Source: Luteimonas salinisoli
GTDB taxonomy: Bacteria; Pseudomonadota; Gammaproteobacteria; Xanthomonadales; Xanthomonadaceae
Assembly (NCBI RefSeq): GCF_013425525.1
Contig: NZ_JACCKA010000094.1
Location: 10,435 to 74,434, forward strand
DNA length: 64,000 nt
Reading direction: 5' to 3'
Part shown: in pieces, positions 1 through 12,500 of the stretch
Layout: each line of letters begins with the position of its first letter
Numbering within the stretch: the stretch's first letter is position 1
The notes under the pieces: generated by a model
The model's database searches: none
What the model saw: the letters and a program-made list of their open reading frames with translations, nothing else
What the model was told of the DNA's origin: nothing
Made by a program: the position numbers and the translations under genes

Positions 1-831
1 ATCTCCGGGAGAAAGCGACTCCGACCCCCTTTCTCCCCCCGGCGGGCGGTAGCGCACCTCCACCGGATGGCCGCGACCCTCCACGTTCACCACCGGCGCA
101 TCGCCGAAGTGCTTCGAAAAGCGCTCGGTGTCGATCGTCGCCGAGGTCACGATCACCTTCAGGTCGCGGCGCTTCTCCAGCAGCCGCTTCAGGTACCCCA
201 GCAGGAAGTCGATGTTGAGGCTGCGCTCGTGGGCCTCGTCGACGATGACGGTATCGTAGGCCGACAGCCAGCGGTCCGAGGCGATCTCGGCCAGCAGGAT
301 GCCGTCGGTCATGAACTTGATCGCGGTGCGCTCCACGGTGCGGTCGCTGAAGCGCACCTGGTAGCCGACCGCGCCGCCCAGGGGCACGCCCAGTTCGTCG
401 GCCACCCGCCGCGCGACCGCACGGGCGGCGATCCGTCGCGGCTGGGTGCAGCCGATCGTGCCCGCGGCGCCGCGGCCGGCCTGCAGGCACAGCTTCGGCA
501 ACTGGGTGGTCTTGCCGGAACCGGTCTCGCCGGCGATCACCACCACCGGATGGTCCCTGATCAGCTCGACGATCCGCGCGGCCTCGCCGGCGATCGGCAA
601 CGAGGCCTCGACCTGCGCCACGGGCAGCGCCGCCGCGCGTGCGGCCCGCGCGGCGATGGATGCCTGCAGCGCCTGCTCGAAGCGCGCCCGCGCCTCGCCG
701 CTGGCGGGCGCCGAACGCCACCGCGACCACAGGCCGTGCAGCCGCCCGCGGTCGCGCGACAGGGCGTCGCCGATCGCGCCGCGGGCGCGCTTCAACGCGG
801 CGGTCACCGCCTTGGCGCTGGGATTCTCCAC
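1..831 (-). CDS. hrpA: ATP-dependent RNA helicase HrpA, N-terminal part (runs off the left edge)
   Basis: DEAH-box RNA helicase of the HrpA/DHX family. Reading leftward from position 831 the frame carries a Walker A motif ([13 protein letters not shown], about residue 100), the DEAH box ([14 protein letters not shown], about residue 195) and motif III (TSATID, about residue 227), in the right order and spacing; about 277 codons are present and the C-terminal half lies outside the window. The only in-frame start after the upstream stop is GTG at 831, with GGAGG thirteen bases before it. It is divergent from dps, with 86 bp between starts. HrpA proteins act on mRNA or stalled ribosomes; which role applies here cannot be seen. 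Confidence 0.93.
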   Translation of the reverse strand, partial: MENPSAKAVTAALKRARGAIGDALSRDRGRLHGLWSRWRSAPASGEARARFEQALQASIAARAARAAALPVAQVEASLPIAGEAARIVELIRDHPVVVIAGETGSGKTTQLPKLCLQAGRGAAGTIGCTQPRRIAARAVARRVADELGVPLGGAVGYQVRFSDRTVERTAIKFMTDGILLAEIASDRWLSAYDTVIVDEAHERSLNIDFLLGYLKRLLEKRRDLKVIVTSATIDTERFSKHFGDAPVVNVEGRGHPVEVRYRPPGGERGSESLSPGD

Positions 832-917
832 TTCGCTTGCAAAACCTCCGGAAAGTCACATATCGAGAACGCGGACCGCCGTATTGTGGCGGCAAATCCA
901 TCCCCACCGGAGCCCCG

Positions 918-1502
918 ATGATGGCAAAGACCAAGACCGCCGGACCCAAGAAGCCGCCGAAGAAGAACGCCCGCGGCGTCGGCACGACGCCTGCCGTGGC
1001 CTCGCCCGGCCCGCAGTCCGGCGCGCCGGCGATCGATATCGGAATCGGCGACAAGGATCGCAAGCGCATCGCCCAGCACCTGTCCACCTTCCTGGCCGAT
1101 GCCTACACCCTGTACCTGAAGACCCACAACTTCCACTGGAACGTCACCGGGCCGATGTTCAACGCCCTGCATACGATGTTCGAGGAGCAGTACACCGAGC
1201 AGTGGAACGCCCTGGACGATATCGCCGAGCGCATCCGCGCCCTGGGCTACAACGCCCCCGGCTCCTATGCCGAGTTCATCGACCTGTCCTCGATCAAGGA
1301 AGAGCCCGGCCTGGAAAAGGCGCCGGAATGGCGTGAGATGGTGCGCCAGCTGGTGGTCGGAAACGAGGCGGTCTGCCGCACCGCGCGCAAGGCGCTCGAC
1401 GTCGCCGACGACGCCGACGACGAGCCCACCGAGGACCTGCTGATCCAGCGCCTGCAGACCCACGAGAAGTACGCCTGGATGCTGCGCTCCCTGCTCCAGT
1501 AG
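918..1502 (+). CDS. dps: Dps-family DNA-binding ferritin
   Basis: Ferritin-like mini-ferritin that oxidises and stores iron using peroxide and protects DNA. The 194-residue protein has a Lys/Pro-rich N-terminal tail of about 40 residues (a likely DNA-contact tail) followed by the Dps four-helix core. Ferroxidase ligands match the E. coli pattern: His73, His85, Glu89, Asp100 and Glu104, with the same 12-residue gap between the two histidines. Tandem ATGs at 918 and 921 follow CGGAG at 908-912, so either could be used. The stop codon TAG is itself the TAG of a GTAG-type REP element beginning at 1499. Divergent from hrpA. Confidence 0.95.
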   Translation: MMAKTKTAGPKKPPKKNARGVGTTPAVASPGPQSGAPAIDIGIGDKDRKRIAQHLSTFLADAYTLYLKTHNFHWNVTGPMFNALHTMFEEQYTEQWNALDDIAERIRALGYNAPGSYAEFIDLSSIKEEPGLEKAPEWREMVRQLVVGNEAVCRTARKALDVADDADDEPTEDLLIQRLQTHEKYAWMLRSLLQ

Positions 1503-1692
1503 AGCCGAGCTCGCTCGGCTGCCCAGCCTCCGAAGCCCCCCGTAGAGCCGAGCTTGCTCGGCTACACAGGCTCCGGAGCCCCCGTAGAGCCGAGCTTGCT
1601 CGGCTACACAGGCTCCGGAGCCCCCGTAGAGCCGAGCTTGCTCGGCTACGCAGGCTCCGGAGCCCGGAGCAGCCGAGCAAGCTCGGCTCTAC
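1499..1692. repeat. SMAG/GTAG-type REP array, four direct plus one inverted copy
   Basis: Palindromic units of form GTAGAGCCGAGC-TT-GCTCGGCT start at 1499, 1542, 1584 and 1626, the last three on an exact 42-bp period with a conserved spacer (ACACAGGCTCCGGAGCCCC); a fifth copy at 1671-1692 is inverted and ends CTAC. The pattern matches REP families of Stenotrophomonas and relatives (SMAG, named for the GTAG end), which are mobilised by RAYT transposases. No RAYT gene is seen in this window. The array fills the dps-recQ gap and could fold the 3' end of the dps mRNA. Confidence 0.9.
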
Positions 1693-1804
1693 GCGCGTCC
1701 GCCGGGCGCCGCGGCATTTCCCTACCGCCAGGCGCGCCGATCCCCGACCGGCACCGGGATCCTTTCCGCTGCGGCGCCGGCGGACGCTCCGGTATCCTGT
1801 GCCC

Positions 1805-3640
<1,836 letters not shown>

Positions 3641-3676
3641 ACCCGCTCCCGCCGTGCACCAGACCCCTCACTCCCC

Positions 3677-3830
3677 GTAGAGCCGAGCTTGCTCGGCCAC
3701 ACAGGCTCCGAAGCCCCCTGTAGAGCCGAGCTTGCTCGGCTGCAGGGCCTCCGGAGCCCACCGGTAGAGCCGAGCTTGCTCGGCTGCGCCGGCTCCGGAG
3801 CCGGGAGCAGCGGAGCAAGCTCCGCTCTAC
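3677..3830. repeat. SMAG/GTAG-type REP array, three direct plus one inverted copy
   Basis: Units with GTAG at 3677, 3720 and 3764 (periods 43 and 44 bp) and an inverted copy at 3809-3830. The inverted copy uses the stem variant GAGCGGAGC/GCTCCGCTC, whose two arms changed together, so the stem is kept. The array lies between the convergent recQ and DUF11 genes and could act as a bidirectional 3'-end structure. The rest of the 299-bp gap (3641-3676 and 3831-3939) shows nothing recognisable. Confidence 0.9.
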
Positions 3831-3939
3831 GGGGACCTGCCTGGCCCTGCACGCGGCTTCACCCTTGCCACGACCACGGCGAAGCCTTCGCTGTCACCCG
3901 AGCGGACGGGCTCGAGAGCCGGAGCGAACCGAATTCCGC

Positions 3940-5787
3940 TTACGGCACGCCGCTGGCCGTCACCGTGCAGGTCAGCGCCAGCGTCACCGTGCCTCCATTG
4001 GGCAGGGTCGGGATCACCAGCCCTGCAGCCAGCTGCGCCGGCGTGGGGCCCGCCGGGCAGGCCGCACCACCGTCGGCCGAGCAGACGAGTGCGGTGCATT
4101 CCAGGCTGTCCGGGACGCCGGGGTCGGTCACCACCGCACCGTCCGCGGCGCTGGGGCCGTTGTTGGCGACCACGATCTGGTAGACGACCTCGTCCCCCGA
4201 GGTCACCGCATCGTCCGAGCTGCTCTTGACGATCGACAGATCGGCGATCGGCGCCACCGTGATCGTCGCGCTGCTCTCGCCGTCGAACGGCTCGTCGAGG
4301 GTCTGCGACACGTAGTCGATCCTCGCGGTGTTGACGATGTCCGTCTCCGCCAGCGCGTTGTCGTCGTCGACGACCACGCGGAACCGGAACGACGCCGCCT
4401 CGTCGGGCAGGATCTGGCCGCCGCTGCTGGCGTCGGCGCCGTTGCCCAGGCGGAAGACCACGCGATCCGGGCCGGCCAGGAACTCGGCCAGGTCGTCGCC
4501 GGCCGCGTCGGTCATCGCGCCCGTCGGCGCGCCGGGCGCATTGCCGAGGATCTCCAGGCTGCCCGGCACGTAGCTGGTGTTGGCCGGGATGGGATCGGTG
4601 ACGATCACGTCCAGCGCACCGTCCTCGCCCTCGTTGACGAACGACACCGTGTATTCCAGTTCGTCGCCGGGCACGAGTTCGCCGCCGTTGAGGTCCACCA
4701 CCTGCTTGGTGAACGAAGTGATCAGGTCCGGGACGAACAGGTCGACCGCGAACACCAGCGCGTGCGGATAGTAGACGTCGCCGCTGGACGTGAACTGGAA
4801 CGTGGCCGAGGTGGCGCCGTTGGCGAGGATGTTGCTGGCGTCGACGTAATCGATGTCCATCCCGAGCTGGTTGACGTAGTCCGGGGTCTTGGCGCTGAGG
4901 TGACTGCCCAGCCGGCTGACGGTGCTGTTCCAGAAGTTGGTCGCCGGGTTGAGGCCGTCGTTGAGCTGGGTGCCGTTCATCACGAACTGGTCGCCGAGGA
5001 TGCTCAGGTCGCCTTCCCATGTCAGGGCGCCGAGGAAGGTGTCGAACGAGCCGGTCAGCGGCGTCAACAGGCCCGAGACCGAGATGTCGACCGGCGCGCC
5101 ATCGGTCACGTTGGCAGCGCCGTCGTACACCATCAGCCGCCGGAACGGCTCGTTGGTATCGCGATACAGCACGATCAGGCTCCAACCGGCATAGCGGTCG
5201 GTGCCGGTGGTGCCGACGATGCCCCCGGCTGTGTAGGTGCCGTTGCCCGCGGCCTGGACCAGCGCGGTCACGTCCGCGGACGCGAAGTAGGCACGGTTGG
5301 CCGCGGTACCGCCGATGGTATTGGTGTCGAGCTGAGCCGCGGTGATGGTCTGGTAGCCGATCGCGCCCGCCGGACGGAACTGCAGCGCGTTGCGGCCGGC
5401 GGCAGCCCCGTCCGCGCGAGCGCCCCAGTAGAGGCCGGCGAACAGAACCGTCGCCCCCGCCGGCAGGTTCAGGTCGGCGCTGGAGCTGTTGCCTAGCCCG
5501 GCCGCCGGATCCACGTCGACGAACACCATCTGGTGGGCGTTGTTGTTGTTGGGATGGTTGGCACCCGTGGTGCCGGTCGCCGTGCCCAGCCGGGCCTGTG
5601 CGCACTGGTTCGCGCCGTCGGTGCAGGTCATCAGCGCGTTGCCGATCATCGCCGCGTTGCCGGGCTGGTTGAAACTGGCGCGCGGGGTGAAGCTGCGGAC
5701 GACCTGCGCCTGCGCCGCGGACGCGGCCAGCATGAGCAGGATCGCGCACAGCGCCGCCGTTGCGGCCCTAGGAGCGGAAGTGGACAT
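3940..5787 (-). CDS. Exported DUF11-domain protein, last gene of the surface operon
   Basis: Exported 615-residue protein. A signal peptide (hydrophobic run LCAILLMLAASA, likely cleavage after AQA near residue 28) is followed by a domain of about 330 residues containing VLFAGLYWGAR, then two DUF11-like Ig-type repeats (starting near DLITSFTKQVVD and ADLSIVKSSSDD). The last repeat is incomplete: it ends at CTVTASGVP, before the VNTATV strand that normally closes a DUF11 repeat. ATG at 5787 lies two bases after the stop of the upstream barrel gene, so the two are surely cotranscribed. DUF11 modules are common in surface proteins; the exact role is unknown. No sortase or PEP-CTERM signal is seen. 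Confidence 0.8.
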   Translation of the reverse strand: MSTSAPRAATAALCAILLMLAASAAQAQVVRSFTPRASFNQPGNAAMIGNALMTCTDGANQCAQARLGTATGTTGANHPNNNNAHQMVFVDVDPAAGLGNSSSADLNLPAGATVLFAGLYWGARADGAAAGRNALQFRPAGAIGYQTITAAQLDTNTIGGTAANRAYFASADVTALVQAAGNGTYTAGGIVGTTGTDRYAGWSLIVLYRDTNEPFRRLMVYDGAANVTDGAPVDISVSGLLTPLTGSFDTFLGALTWEGDLSILGDQFVMNGTQLNDGLNPATNFWNSTVSRLGSHLSAKTPDYVNQLGMDIDYVDASNILANGATSATFQFTSSGDVYYPHALVFAVDLFVPDLITSFTKQVVDLNGGELVPGDELEYTVSFVNEGEDGALDVIVTDPIPANTSYVPGSLEILGNAPGAPTGAMTDAAGDDLAEFLAGPDRVVFRLGNGADASSGGQILPDEAASFRFRVVVDDDNALAETDIVNTARIDYVSQTLDEPFDGESSATITVAPIADLSIVKSSSDDAVTSGDEVVYQIVVANNGPSAADGAVVTDPGVPDSLECTALVCSADGGAACPAGPTPAQLAAGLVIPTLPNGGTVTLALTCTVTASGVP

Positions 5788-5789
5788 GA

Positions 5790-8700
5790 TCAATAGCTCC
5801 CCACGAAGTTGACGAACCAGCCCTTGTGGTCGTAGTCGAAGTCGGTCAGGTCGTCGCTGAAGTCGGTGAAGTTGTAGCCGGCGCCGATGCGGAAGTTGCG
5901 GTTCAGATCGCGGTCCACGCCCACCAGGAAGCCCTGCCTCGTGCCGCCGTCCTTGACGTCCAGCCAGCGGTATTCGGCCAGCGCATGCCACTTCTCGCGC
6001 AGCTCGTAGCGGACCTGGCCGGCGGCGAAGGTTGTCGCCGAATCGAACCAGTCGCCGGTGCCGCGGCCGAAGCGCACCTCGCCCTCGCGCCGGGCCAACT
6101 TGGCCGCCAGTTCCCAGTGGTGATCGACCCGGTACACGCCCTCGAACGCCAGCACCTGGCTCTTCTGGTCGTACTGCGCGCCGCCCGCCTGCCCCAGCGT
6201 GGCCAGGTCGTACAGGTAGGTGTAGCGTCCGAACAGGCCCCAGCGGCTGCCGTCCCATGGCCGGTAGGCGAAGCCGAAGTTGCCCTCGATGAACTTCGCG
6301 CCGGCGGCCGGATCCAGCTCGTCGTCGGTGTCGGCGTAGTTGAACCGCGCCGCGATCCGCCAGCTCTCGTTGAGCTTGTGGGCGAACCGGTTGGTGCTCA
6401 CCCACTGGGTACGCCGCTCGGCGCCGTCGTCGCGCCGCCATTCCAGCTTGCTCTGCCAGTCGGTATCCGACGAGGTACGCCCGCCGCTCAGGCTCACCGC
6501 CTGGCGGTCGACCTGGCCGCCGCCGGCGGTGGTCAGCTCGCCGTCCGAGACGGTGAAGCCGAGATTCCAACCCACGCCCGGGTAGAAGTCCATGCCGTAG
6601 GTGTGCGCCAGCCCGGACTCGTTGCGGGTCTTGAGGAACTGGCTCTCATTGAACAGGTTCACCTGGTTGGACAGCCGCCAGCGCTGGCCGAAGGTCCAGC
6701 CGTTCTGGCGGTTGGGGTTGAACAGCGAGTGGTACTCGGTGCTGTCGGTGGAGTAGGTGTAGCCGCCGTAGAAGCTGTGCTGCGGATTCAGGCGGTACTC
6801 GCCGTTGACCGTGGCCGCATCGCCGCGGTCGCCGGTGGTCACTTCCGCGCCGATGTTCGACAGGTTGGCGAAGTTGTAGCGCGCGCCCAGGCTGTAGGCA
6901 TCGTTGTCGGCGTAGCGGCCGCTGTCGTCGTCCAGGGTCACCTGGGCGGTGCCGAACACGTCCAGCGCGGTGCCGAAGCGGTGGGTGTAGCGCAATGCGC
7001 CCAGGGTGCCGGCAGCCTCCCCCGTGCTGCGCTCTTCCTCGGTGCGGCGGACCTCGGCGGCCAGGGCCGCGTCGGCGCCGATCCGCCATTCACCGGTGAC
7101 CTGCATCTGGGTCAGCGACTCGCCGCCGCGCTCGGCCTTGCTGTAGCGCGCGTGCATGCCCAGGTTCGGGGTGAAGCGGCCCAGCAGCTCGGCGCCGTGC
7201 TCCTCGGTCTCCAGCCCGGTGTCGAAGCGCGAGATCGAGTAGCCGGCGTCCACCTGCCGCCACCACGCCGCCGCGCTCCACTCCTGCTCGGTCCAGCCCA
7301 GTTCCTGGAAGTTGGCCCGCGCCTCGACTGCGCTGGCGTCGCCCTCGCGCGGGCCCTGCGGGTTGAGCTGGGTGAACGACAGGCCGCCGTTGTCGGAAAA
7401 GAACACTGGTGCGCTGGTGGCCTCGGTGCGGCCGTGCTCCAGCTTCAGGTAGGTGCCCTTGCCCGCCTGAAGCGTCAGGTCGGCCGCCATCAAGGTGTAA
7501 TCCTCGCCGGCGCGATTCTCGTCGACGTAGGTCAGCCCCACCCCGACGTGATCGCCGAACCAGTGCTTGCCGCGCACGCCCATGGCGATCTCGTCGGCGT
7601 CGAAGCTCGAGGGTACCCATTCGTAGTCGACGATCAGGCGCTGCTCGAAACCGTCCAGCGGCGTGTCGCGGGTGATCGACGACACGTTCTGGCGGGTGAT
7701 CTGCGCGAGCGCACGGGTCAGCAGGACTCGGCCCTGAAGCTCATCGATCTCGTAGTCGGCACCGCGCAGCAGCTCGATCCGCTGCTCGACGCGGCCGGTG
7801 GCACGGTCGCGTACCTCCAGCACCACCCGGTCCGATCCCGGCAGCACGTCGGTGTGGCGCAGGTAGTACAGGCTGCCGCCGGTGCCGGTGAATTCGCTGT
7901 GCCCGGGCGCGGTCTGAGCCTCGGAGCCGAACACGCGCAGTTCGGTACCCGGGTCGCCCCAGGGATTGGCGACGCGCGAGCGCCAGTTCAGCGCGGCGCC
8001 GTACAGCGAGCGCACGTACTGTCCGTACTCGGTGCCGGTGATGCCGGTGTGGAAGTTCCCCCACAGCGCCTCGTTCTTGTCCCAGTCGGCGCGCAGGTAG
8101 AAGCGGCCCATGGTGTCGACGTCCCGATACGTGGTCGAGTCGTCGCCGTAGGTCGGGTAGTACAGGTCCGGGTCCAGGCGCCGGAACACGTCCTGCGGGT
8201 CGGCCTGGGTGAAGCCATCGAACAGGTCCTCAAGCGGCCGGTCGCGGGTGTCGGCCTGGGCGGTGACCAGGTACTTGCCCTTGAACTTGGCCTTGCCGTA
8301 GAACGCCAGCCGCCCGTCGCTGAGGATGTCGTCGTCGCGCCCGGCCCGCGCCAGGTCGCGGCCAGGGCCGCTGGCGCTGTTCTCGTACACGGTCAGGTCG
8401 GCCAGGGCGACGCCGAAGAAGTAGCGCCCGCTCACGTCCACGTCCAGCGCGTGCCGCACCGGGGTGGCGCCTTCCTGGCCCTGCAGGGCGATGTCGAAGC
8501 GGTGCTGTCCCACCGGCATCAGGTACTCGGCGACGAACTTGCGCTCCAGGTCCACCGGATAGCTGTCGCCGTTGATCAGCAGCGCGTAGCCGGCCGGCAG
8601 GTTGCGGCCCTGCACGCGCACCCGCGAGCCGTAGATCGGGATGTTCTGGTAGCGCAGCGCGCTCTGGCCGAACACGTCGTCGACCAGCCGCTGGGTCTCG

Positions 8701-9545
8701 GCCTGCTCCTCGCTCAGCGCGGTGCCGAGCGCGCGCTCGGTGCCTTCGCGCAGCCGCTGGCGGCCGCGCTCGGCCTCGTCCGGGCGCACCAGCTGCAGCC
8801 GCCGCGGCTGGGTCTCGTCGATGTTGCCGGCGGCGTCGAAGGCGCGCAGCACGTAGACCAGCTCGTCGCCGTCGCGGAAAGGCATCTCCGCCGGCAGCGC
8901 GCCGTCCCACTCCACCTGCGCCACCGGCGCGACCGCGATCGGCACCCTGGCCAGCGGCCGGACCAGGTCGCCGTCGCTGGCGCGGAACACCGCCAGCTCC
9001 ATCTTTTCGATGAAGCCGCTGTAGTTGCCGCGCACGAAGAAGCGCACCGGGCGGGTGATCGCGGTGCCGTCGAACGGCACCATGCCCGGCGCCGAGACCG
9101 ACAGCTCGGGCTGGCCCAGAGTGGGATCCTCGGTGGCCCAGATCACCCCGCCGCCGGGCAGGTCGATCGAGAACCGGCCCTGCGCCACGGCGCGGCCCGG
9201 CTGCTCCAGGCCGACCGTCACGCGCCGGTCCGGCTGCAAGGCCTCCGAGGAGGACTGCGGCGTGGTGCCGTCGGTCGACGGCCGGTCGTAGCTGCGCGTG
9301 CGCAGCTTGAACACCAGGCCTTCGTCGGAGACGCAGCCTTCGGCGGAGCAGTCCAGTGCGGTCTGCGCGGCGCTGGAGCCGTCGCCCGGCGCCGGTTGCC
9401 GCAGCCAGGCCTCGGCGTCCGCGCCGGCGTCGTCGGCCGTCTGCGCGGTGGTGGCCGCTGGCGCCTGTGCGTCCTGCGCCAGCGCCGTCGACGCCATGCC
9501 CGCCAGGATGCCGATCAGCGCGGTATCGAGCAGCTTCATCTTCAT
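5790..9545 (-). CDS. Large outer-membrane beta-barrel protein with N-terminal periplasmic/FG-type domains
   Basis: Exported 1,251-residue protein. A signal peptide (MKMKLLDTALIGILAG..., cleavage after ALA near residue 23) is followed by about 450 residues of soluble beta-rich sequence, then a region with YYPTYGDDSTTYRDVDTMG and GADYEIDELQGRVLL. From roughly residue 600 to the end there are regular alternating strands and turns with Tyr/Trp/Phe at strand ends, ending in GWFVNFVGSY, as expected of an outer-membrane barrel. The ATG at 9545 is preceded by a GAGGGGG run. It lies between two DUF11 genes, 14 bp after the first and 2 bp before the second, so it is probably their transporter or membrane anchor. 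That role is inference; the family is not one I can name. Confidence 0.75.
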   Translation of the reverse strand: MKMKLLDTALIGILAGMASTALAQDAQAPAATTAQTADDAGADAEAWLRQPAPGDGSSAAQTALDCSAEGCVSDEGLVFKLRTRSYDRPSTDGTTPQSSSEALQPDRRVTVGLEQPGRAVAQGRFSIDLPGGGVIWATEDPTLGQPELSVSAPGMVPFDGTAITRPVRFFVRGNYSGFIEKMELAVFRASDGDLVRPLARVPIAVAPVAQVEWDGALPAEMPFRDGDELVYVLRAFDAAGNIDETQPRRLQLVRPDEAERGRQRLREGTERALGTALSEEQAETQRLVDDVFGQSALRYQNIPIYGSRVRVQGRNLPAGYALLINGDSYPVDLERKFVAEYLMPVGQHRFDIALQGQEGATPVRHALDVDVSGRYFFGVALADLTVYENSASGPGRDLARAGRDDDILSDGRLAFYGKAKFKGKYLVTAQADTRDRPLEDLFDGFTQADPQDVFRRLDPDLYYPTYGDDSTTYRDVDTMGRFYLRADWDKNEALWGNFHTGITGTEYGQYVRSLYGAALNWRSRVANPWGDPGTELRVFGSEAQTAPGHSEFTGTGGSLYYLRHTDVLPGSDRVVLEVRDRATGRVEQRIELLRGADYEIDELQGRVLLTRALAQITRQNVSSITRDTPLDGFEQRLIVDYEWVPSSFDADEIAMGVRGKHWFGDHVGVGLTYVDENRAGEDYTLMAADLTLQAGKGTYLKLEHGRTEATSAPVFFSDNGGLSFTQLNPQGPREGDASAVEARANFQELGWTEQEWSAAAWWRQVDAGYSISRFDTGLETEEHGAELLGRFTPNLGMHARYSKAERGGESLTQMQVTGEWRIGADAALAAEVRRTEEERSTGEAAGTLGALRYTHRFGTALDVFGTAQVTLDDDSGRYADNDAYSLGARYNFANLSNIGAEVTTGDRGDAATVNGEYRLNPQHSFYGGYTYSTDSTEYHSLFNPNRQNGWTFGQRWRLSNQVNLFNESQFLKTRNESGLAHTYGMDFYPGVGWNLGFTVSDGELTTAGGGQVDRQAVSLSGGRTSSDTDWQSKLEWRRDDGAERRTQWVSTNRFAHKLNESWRIAARFNYADTDDELDPAAGAKFIEGNFGFAYRPWDGSRWGLFGRYTYLYDLATLGQAGGAQYDQKSQVLAFEGVYRVDHHWELAAKLARREGEVRFGRGTGDWFDSATTFAAGQVRYELREKWHALAEYRWLDVKDGGTRQGFLVGVDRDLNRNFRIGAGYNFTDFSDDLTDFDYDHKGWFVNFVGSY

Positions 9546-9559
9546 GATCCGGCCCCCTC

Positions 9560-12500
9560 TCACTTGCGTTCCGGACCGACAGGGGCTGTCGGATCGTTGC
9601 TGGATTCCACGCGCACCCGTGCGCGCAGCTCTGGACTCAATCGTTCCGCCAGGGCCTCGTACACCGCCCGCGCCCGCCTCAGGCCCAGCTCGGCGTTGTA
9701 GGCATGGCTGCCGCGCACGTCGGTATGCCCGACCAGCGCCACCACGCCGCCGCCCAGCTGCTCCAGCCGCGCGGCGACGCGGTCGAGCAGCGGTCCGAAC
9801 TCCGGCCGGATCGCGGCGCGGTCGGTGTCGAACAGCACCGTGCCGAGCAGCGCGCCGCTCTGGTTCACCCCCGCCACCAGCGCGTCGTGGATTTCGGTGC
9901 GCACCTCCACCGTCAGCGCCTCGCGGTGTTCCGGCGCGACCTGCGCCAGCAGCAGGTCGCGCACCGCGCCTGCGCGGTCGAAGGCCAGCGCCTGGCTGTC
10001 GCCGTCGGCGGTGATCGTCACCTCGCCGCCGCCGTGGGCGTCGACCTGCGCGGCCATCTCCGCGATCGCGGGCAGGTACTCGCTCCTCACCTCGGCGCTG
10101 CCCGGGGCGAAGATCACCTCGCCCAGGGTCAGCTCGGCGGAGTCGCTGCCGCCGGGGATCGCTTCGACGGGCAACTGCACCCCGAAGTCGAACCGCACCG
10201 GCACCCCGGGGGTGATCCGCCGCAGCAGCGGGTTGTCGGTGGTGAACGGCGTGCCCGGCGGCAGCGTCGACGGATCCACCTTGAGGATGAAATTGCGGTA
10301 GCCGCGCTCGCCGCCCTGCACGTCCACCAGGTGGTACCGCCCGTACTGGTCGGTCTCGACCAGCAGCCCTTCCACCGAGGCGATGCGCACCCCGGGGATG
10401 CCGCGTTCGTCGACGCCGGCATTGCCGATCACGTAGTCGACCACCATCCCGCCCTCGCCCTGGGCGATGCGCCGCTCCACCGTCGGTTCGGCGGCGTTGA
10501 GGCCCCTGGCCGATTCGCCGTCCCGCTCGACCGTGGTGCGGCCGGCGGCGTCCATGCGCACGGTCACGCCCTGGTCGCTGGTCAGCACGAAGTCGTCGGT
10601 GAACGCCGCCTCGCGCAGGCGTTGACGGATCACCACCTGGCGAGCTTCGACCGGATCGGCCTGCGACTGCCGCGCCGCGATGGCGCCCACCTCGATGCCG
10701 TGCAGCAGCGGCGCGCTGGCGTCGGCCATCGGCTCGGCGCCGTTGCCGCGGTCGAGCGTGGTCGAGCCGGCGACGTACGCACCCGGCGCGAACCCGCCCT
10801 GCGCCCGCAGCCCGCTCAGGGCGGCGCTGTCCTGCCAGCCGTCGCCGTCGCGGTCGTCGAACACGGTGCCGAACACCAGACTGTCGTCGAGCAGCGGATC
10901 GCCTTCGATCGTCACCTGCGCGGTGGCCACGTTGGAGATCGGATTGCCCGAACCGTCCTGCGCCAGCGCCTCGTTGACCTGGGTGCCGTGGCGCACGCCG
11001 GCGCCGACCCGCAGCAGGTAGACCACGGTCGCGGTCTCGCCCACCGGGATGTCCAGTCCGCCGATGCTCAACGGATGGCGGCCCGCCCCCAACTCGAAGG
11101 CGTCGTCGCCGTCCTGCACCGCCATCGAGCCTTCGACGTAGCCGAAGCCCTGCGGCGGCGTGTCGACCACGGTGCCGCCCACCAGGTTCACGACGCCCAC
11201 GTTCTCCACCGTCAGGGTGTAGCGGACCAGGTCGCCGATGCGCGCGGTGCGCACGCCGGCGGTCTTGACGATGCGCAGCTCGGTGTCGTCGAGCACGCGG
11301 TGACTGGTGCCGCAGGGCTGGCAGACCGCCTCGATGGCGCCGCCGTACTCGCTGACCACCGCGTTGGTCACCTCGCCCGCGGCGCTGGCATCCACCGTCG
11401 CGGGATAGCTGAAGGCGTACACGCCCGGCACCGCGCCGGCGGCCAGGGTGCACACGATCCCGCCGCTGCCGCCGGTGCAGCCGGCGGGCAACTCGCCCAC
11501 GGCCAGCCCGGCACCCGGGGTGTCGGTCAACAGCACCGGCGTGGTGATGGCCGCGTTCTCGATCGTCACCGACAGGGTGTAGACGATCGTGTCGCCCACC
11601 GAGACCTCGGCGCCGTCGCCCGGATCGGAGCTCTTGGCCACGGTGACCACCGGCTCGGCCAGCGGATGCTCGGTGCTGCAATCGGCGCATTCCGGATCCG
11701 GGTCGCCGCCGCCGGCGCCGGTCACGCTGTTGCCGACCGCGCCCACCGCGTCGGCGTCGACGCGCGCCTGGTAGGTGAACACGTGGTCGCCCGGCAGGGC
11801 GCCTGCCGCCAGGGTGCAGACCAGGCCGTCGCCGGTCGCCTCGCAGCTGCCACCCTCACCCGCCTCGATGGAGTCCGGCAGTAGGGTGAGCCCATCGCCG
11901 AGGGTATCGGTCAGCACGTACGGTGCGGTGGTAGCGGACATCGCCACCGTGGTGGTGAGGGTGTAAGTGAGCACGTCGCCGGCGTTGACCTCGACGCCGT
12001 CCGCCGGATTGGCGGCCTTGGCTGTCGCGATCCCGGGCAGCGCGATGTCGTGCTCGGTGCTGCAGTCGGTGCACTCCGGGTCCGGGTCGCCGCCGCCCTC
12101 GCCGACCACGCTGTTCGCGACCGCGCCGCTGGCGTCCGCATCGACCGTAGCGGTGTAGGTGACCGCGTAGGTACCCGGCACGGTGCCGGCTGGCAGCGTA
12201 CACACCAGCGCGTCGCTGCAGGTGTAAGCCCCGGCATCGGTCACTTCCACCAGGGTGAGTCCGGCGCCCAGCGTGTCGGTCAGCAGATACGGCTCGGTCG
12301 TCGCCGAGGTGGCGACCGTGGTGGTCAAGGTGTAGGTGAGCACTTGGCCCGCCTGCACCTGGCTGCCGTCGGCCGGATCGGAGCTCTTGACGGTGGAAAT
12401 GACCGGCAGCCCGAGGCCGTGGGTGGTGCTGCACGTGGTGCACTCGGGATCCGGGTCGCCGCCATCGCCGGTGATGGCGACGCTGTTGCCCACGGTGCCA

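Noticed and set aside
1499-1692. CRISPR array suggested by 42-bp periodic palindromes
   Set aside because: The intervals between palindromes are the same conserved sequence, not unique spacers, there are no cas genes, and the palindrome is a known REP type found singly elsewhere in the window.
5826-9701. Long plus-strand frame opposite the barrel gene
   Set aside because: Val/Gln/Ala/Arg-rich translation with no domain; the minus strand encodes a signal peptide and a well-formed barrel protein.
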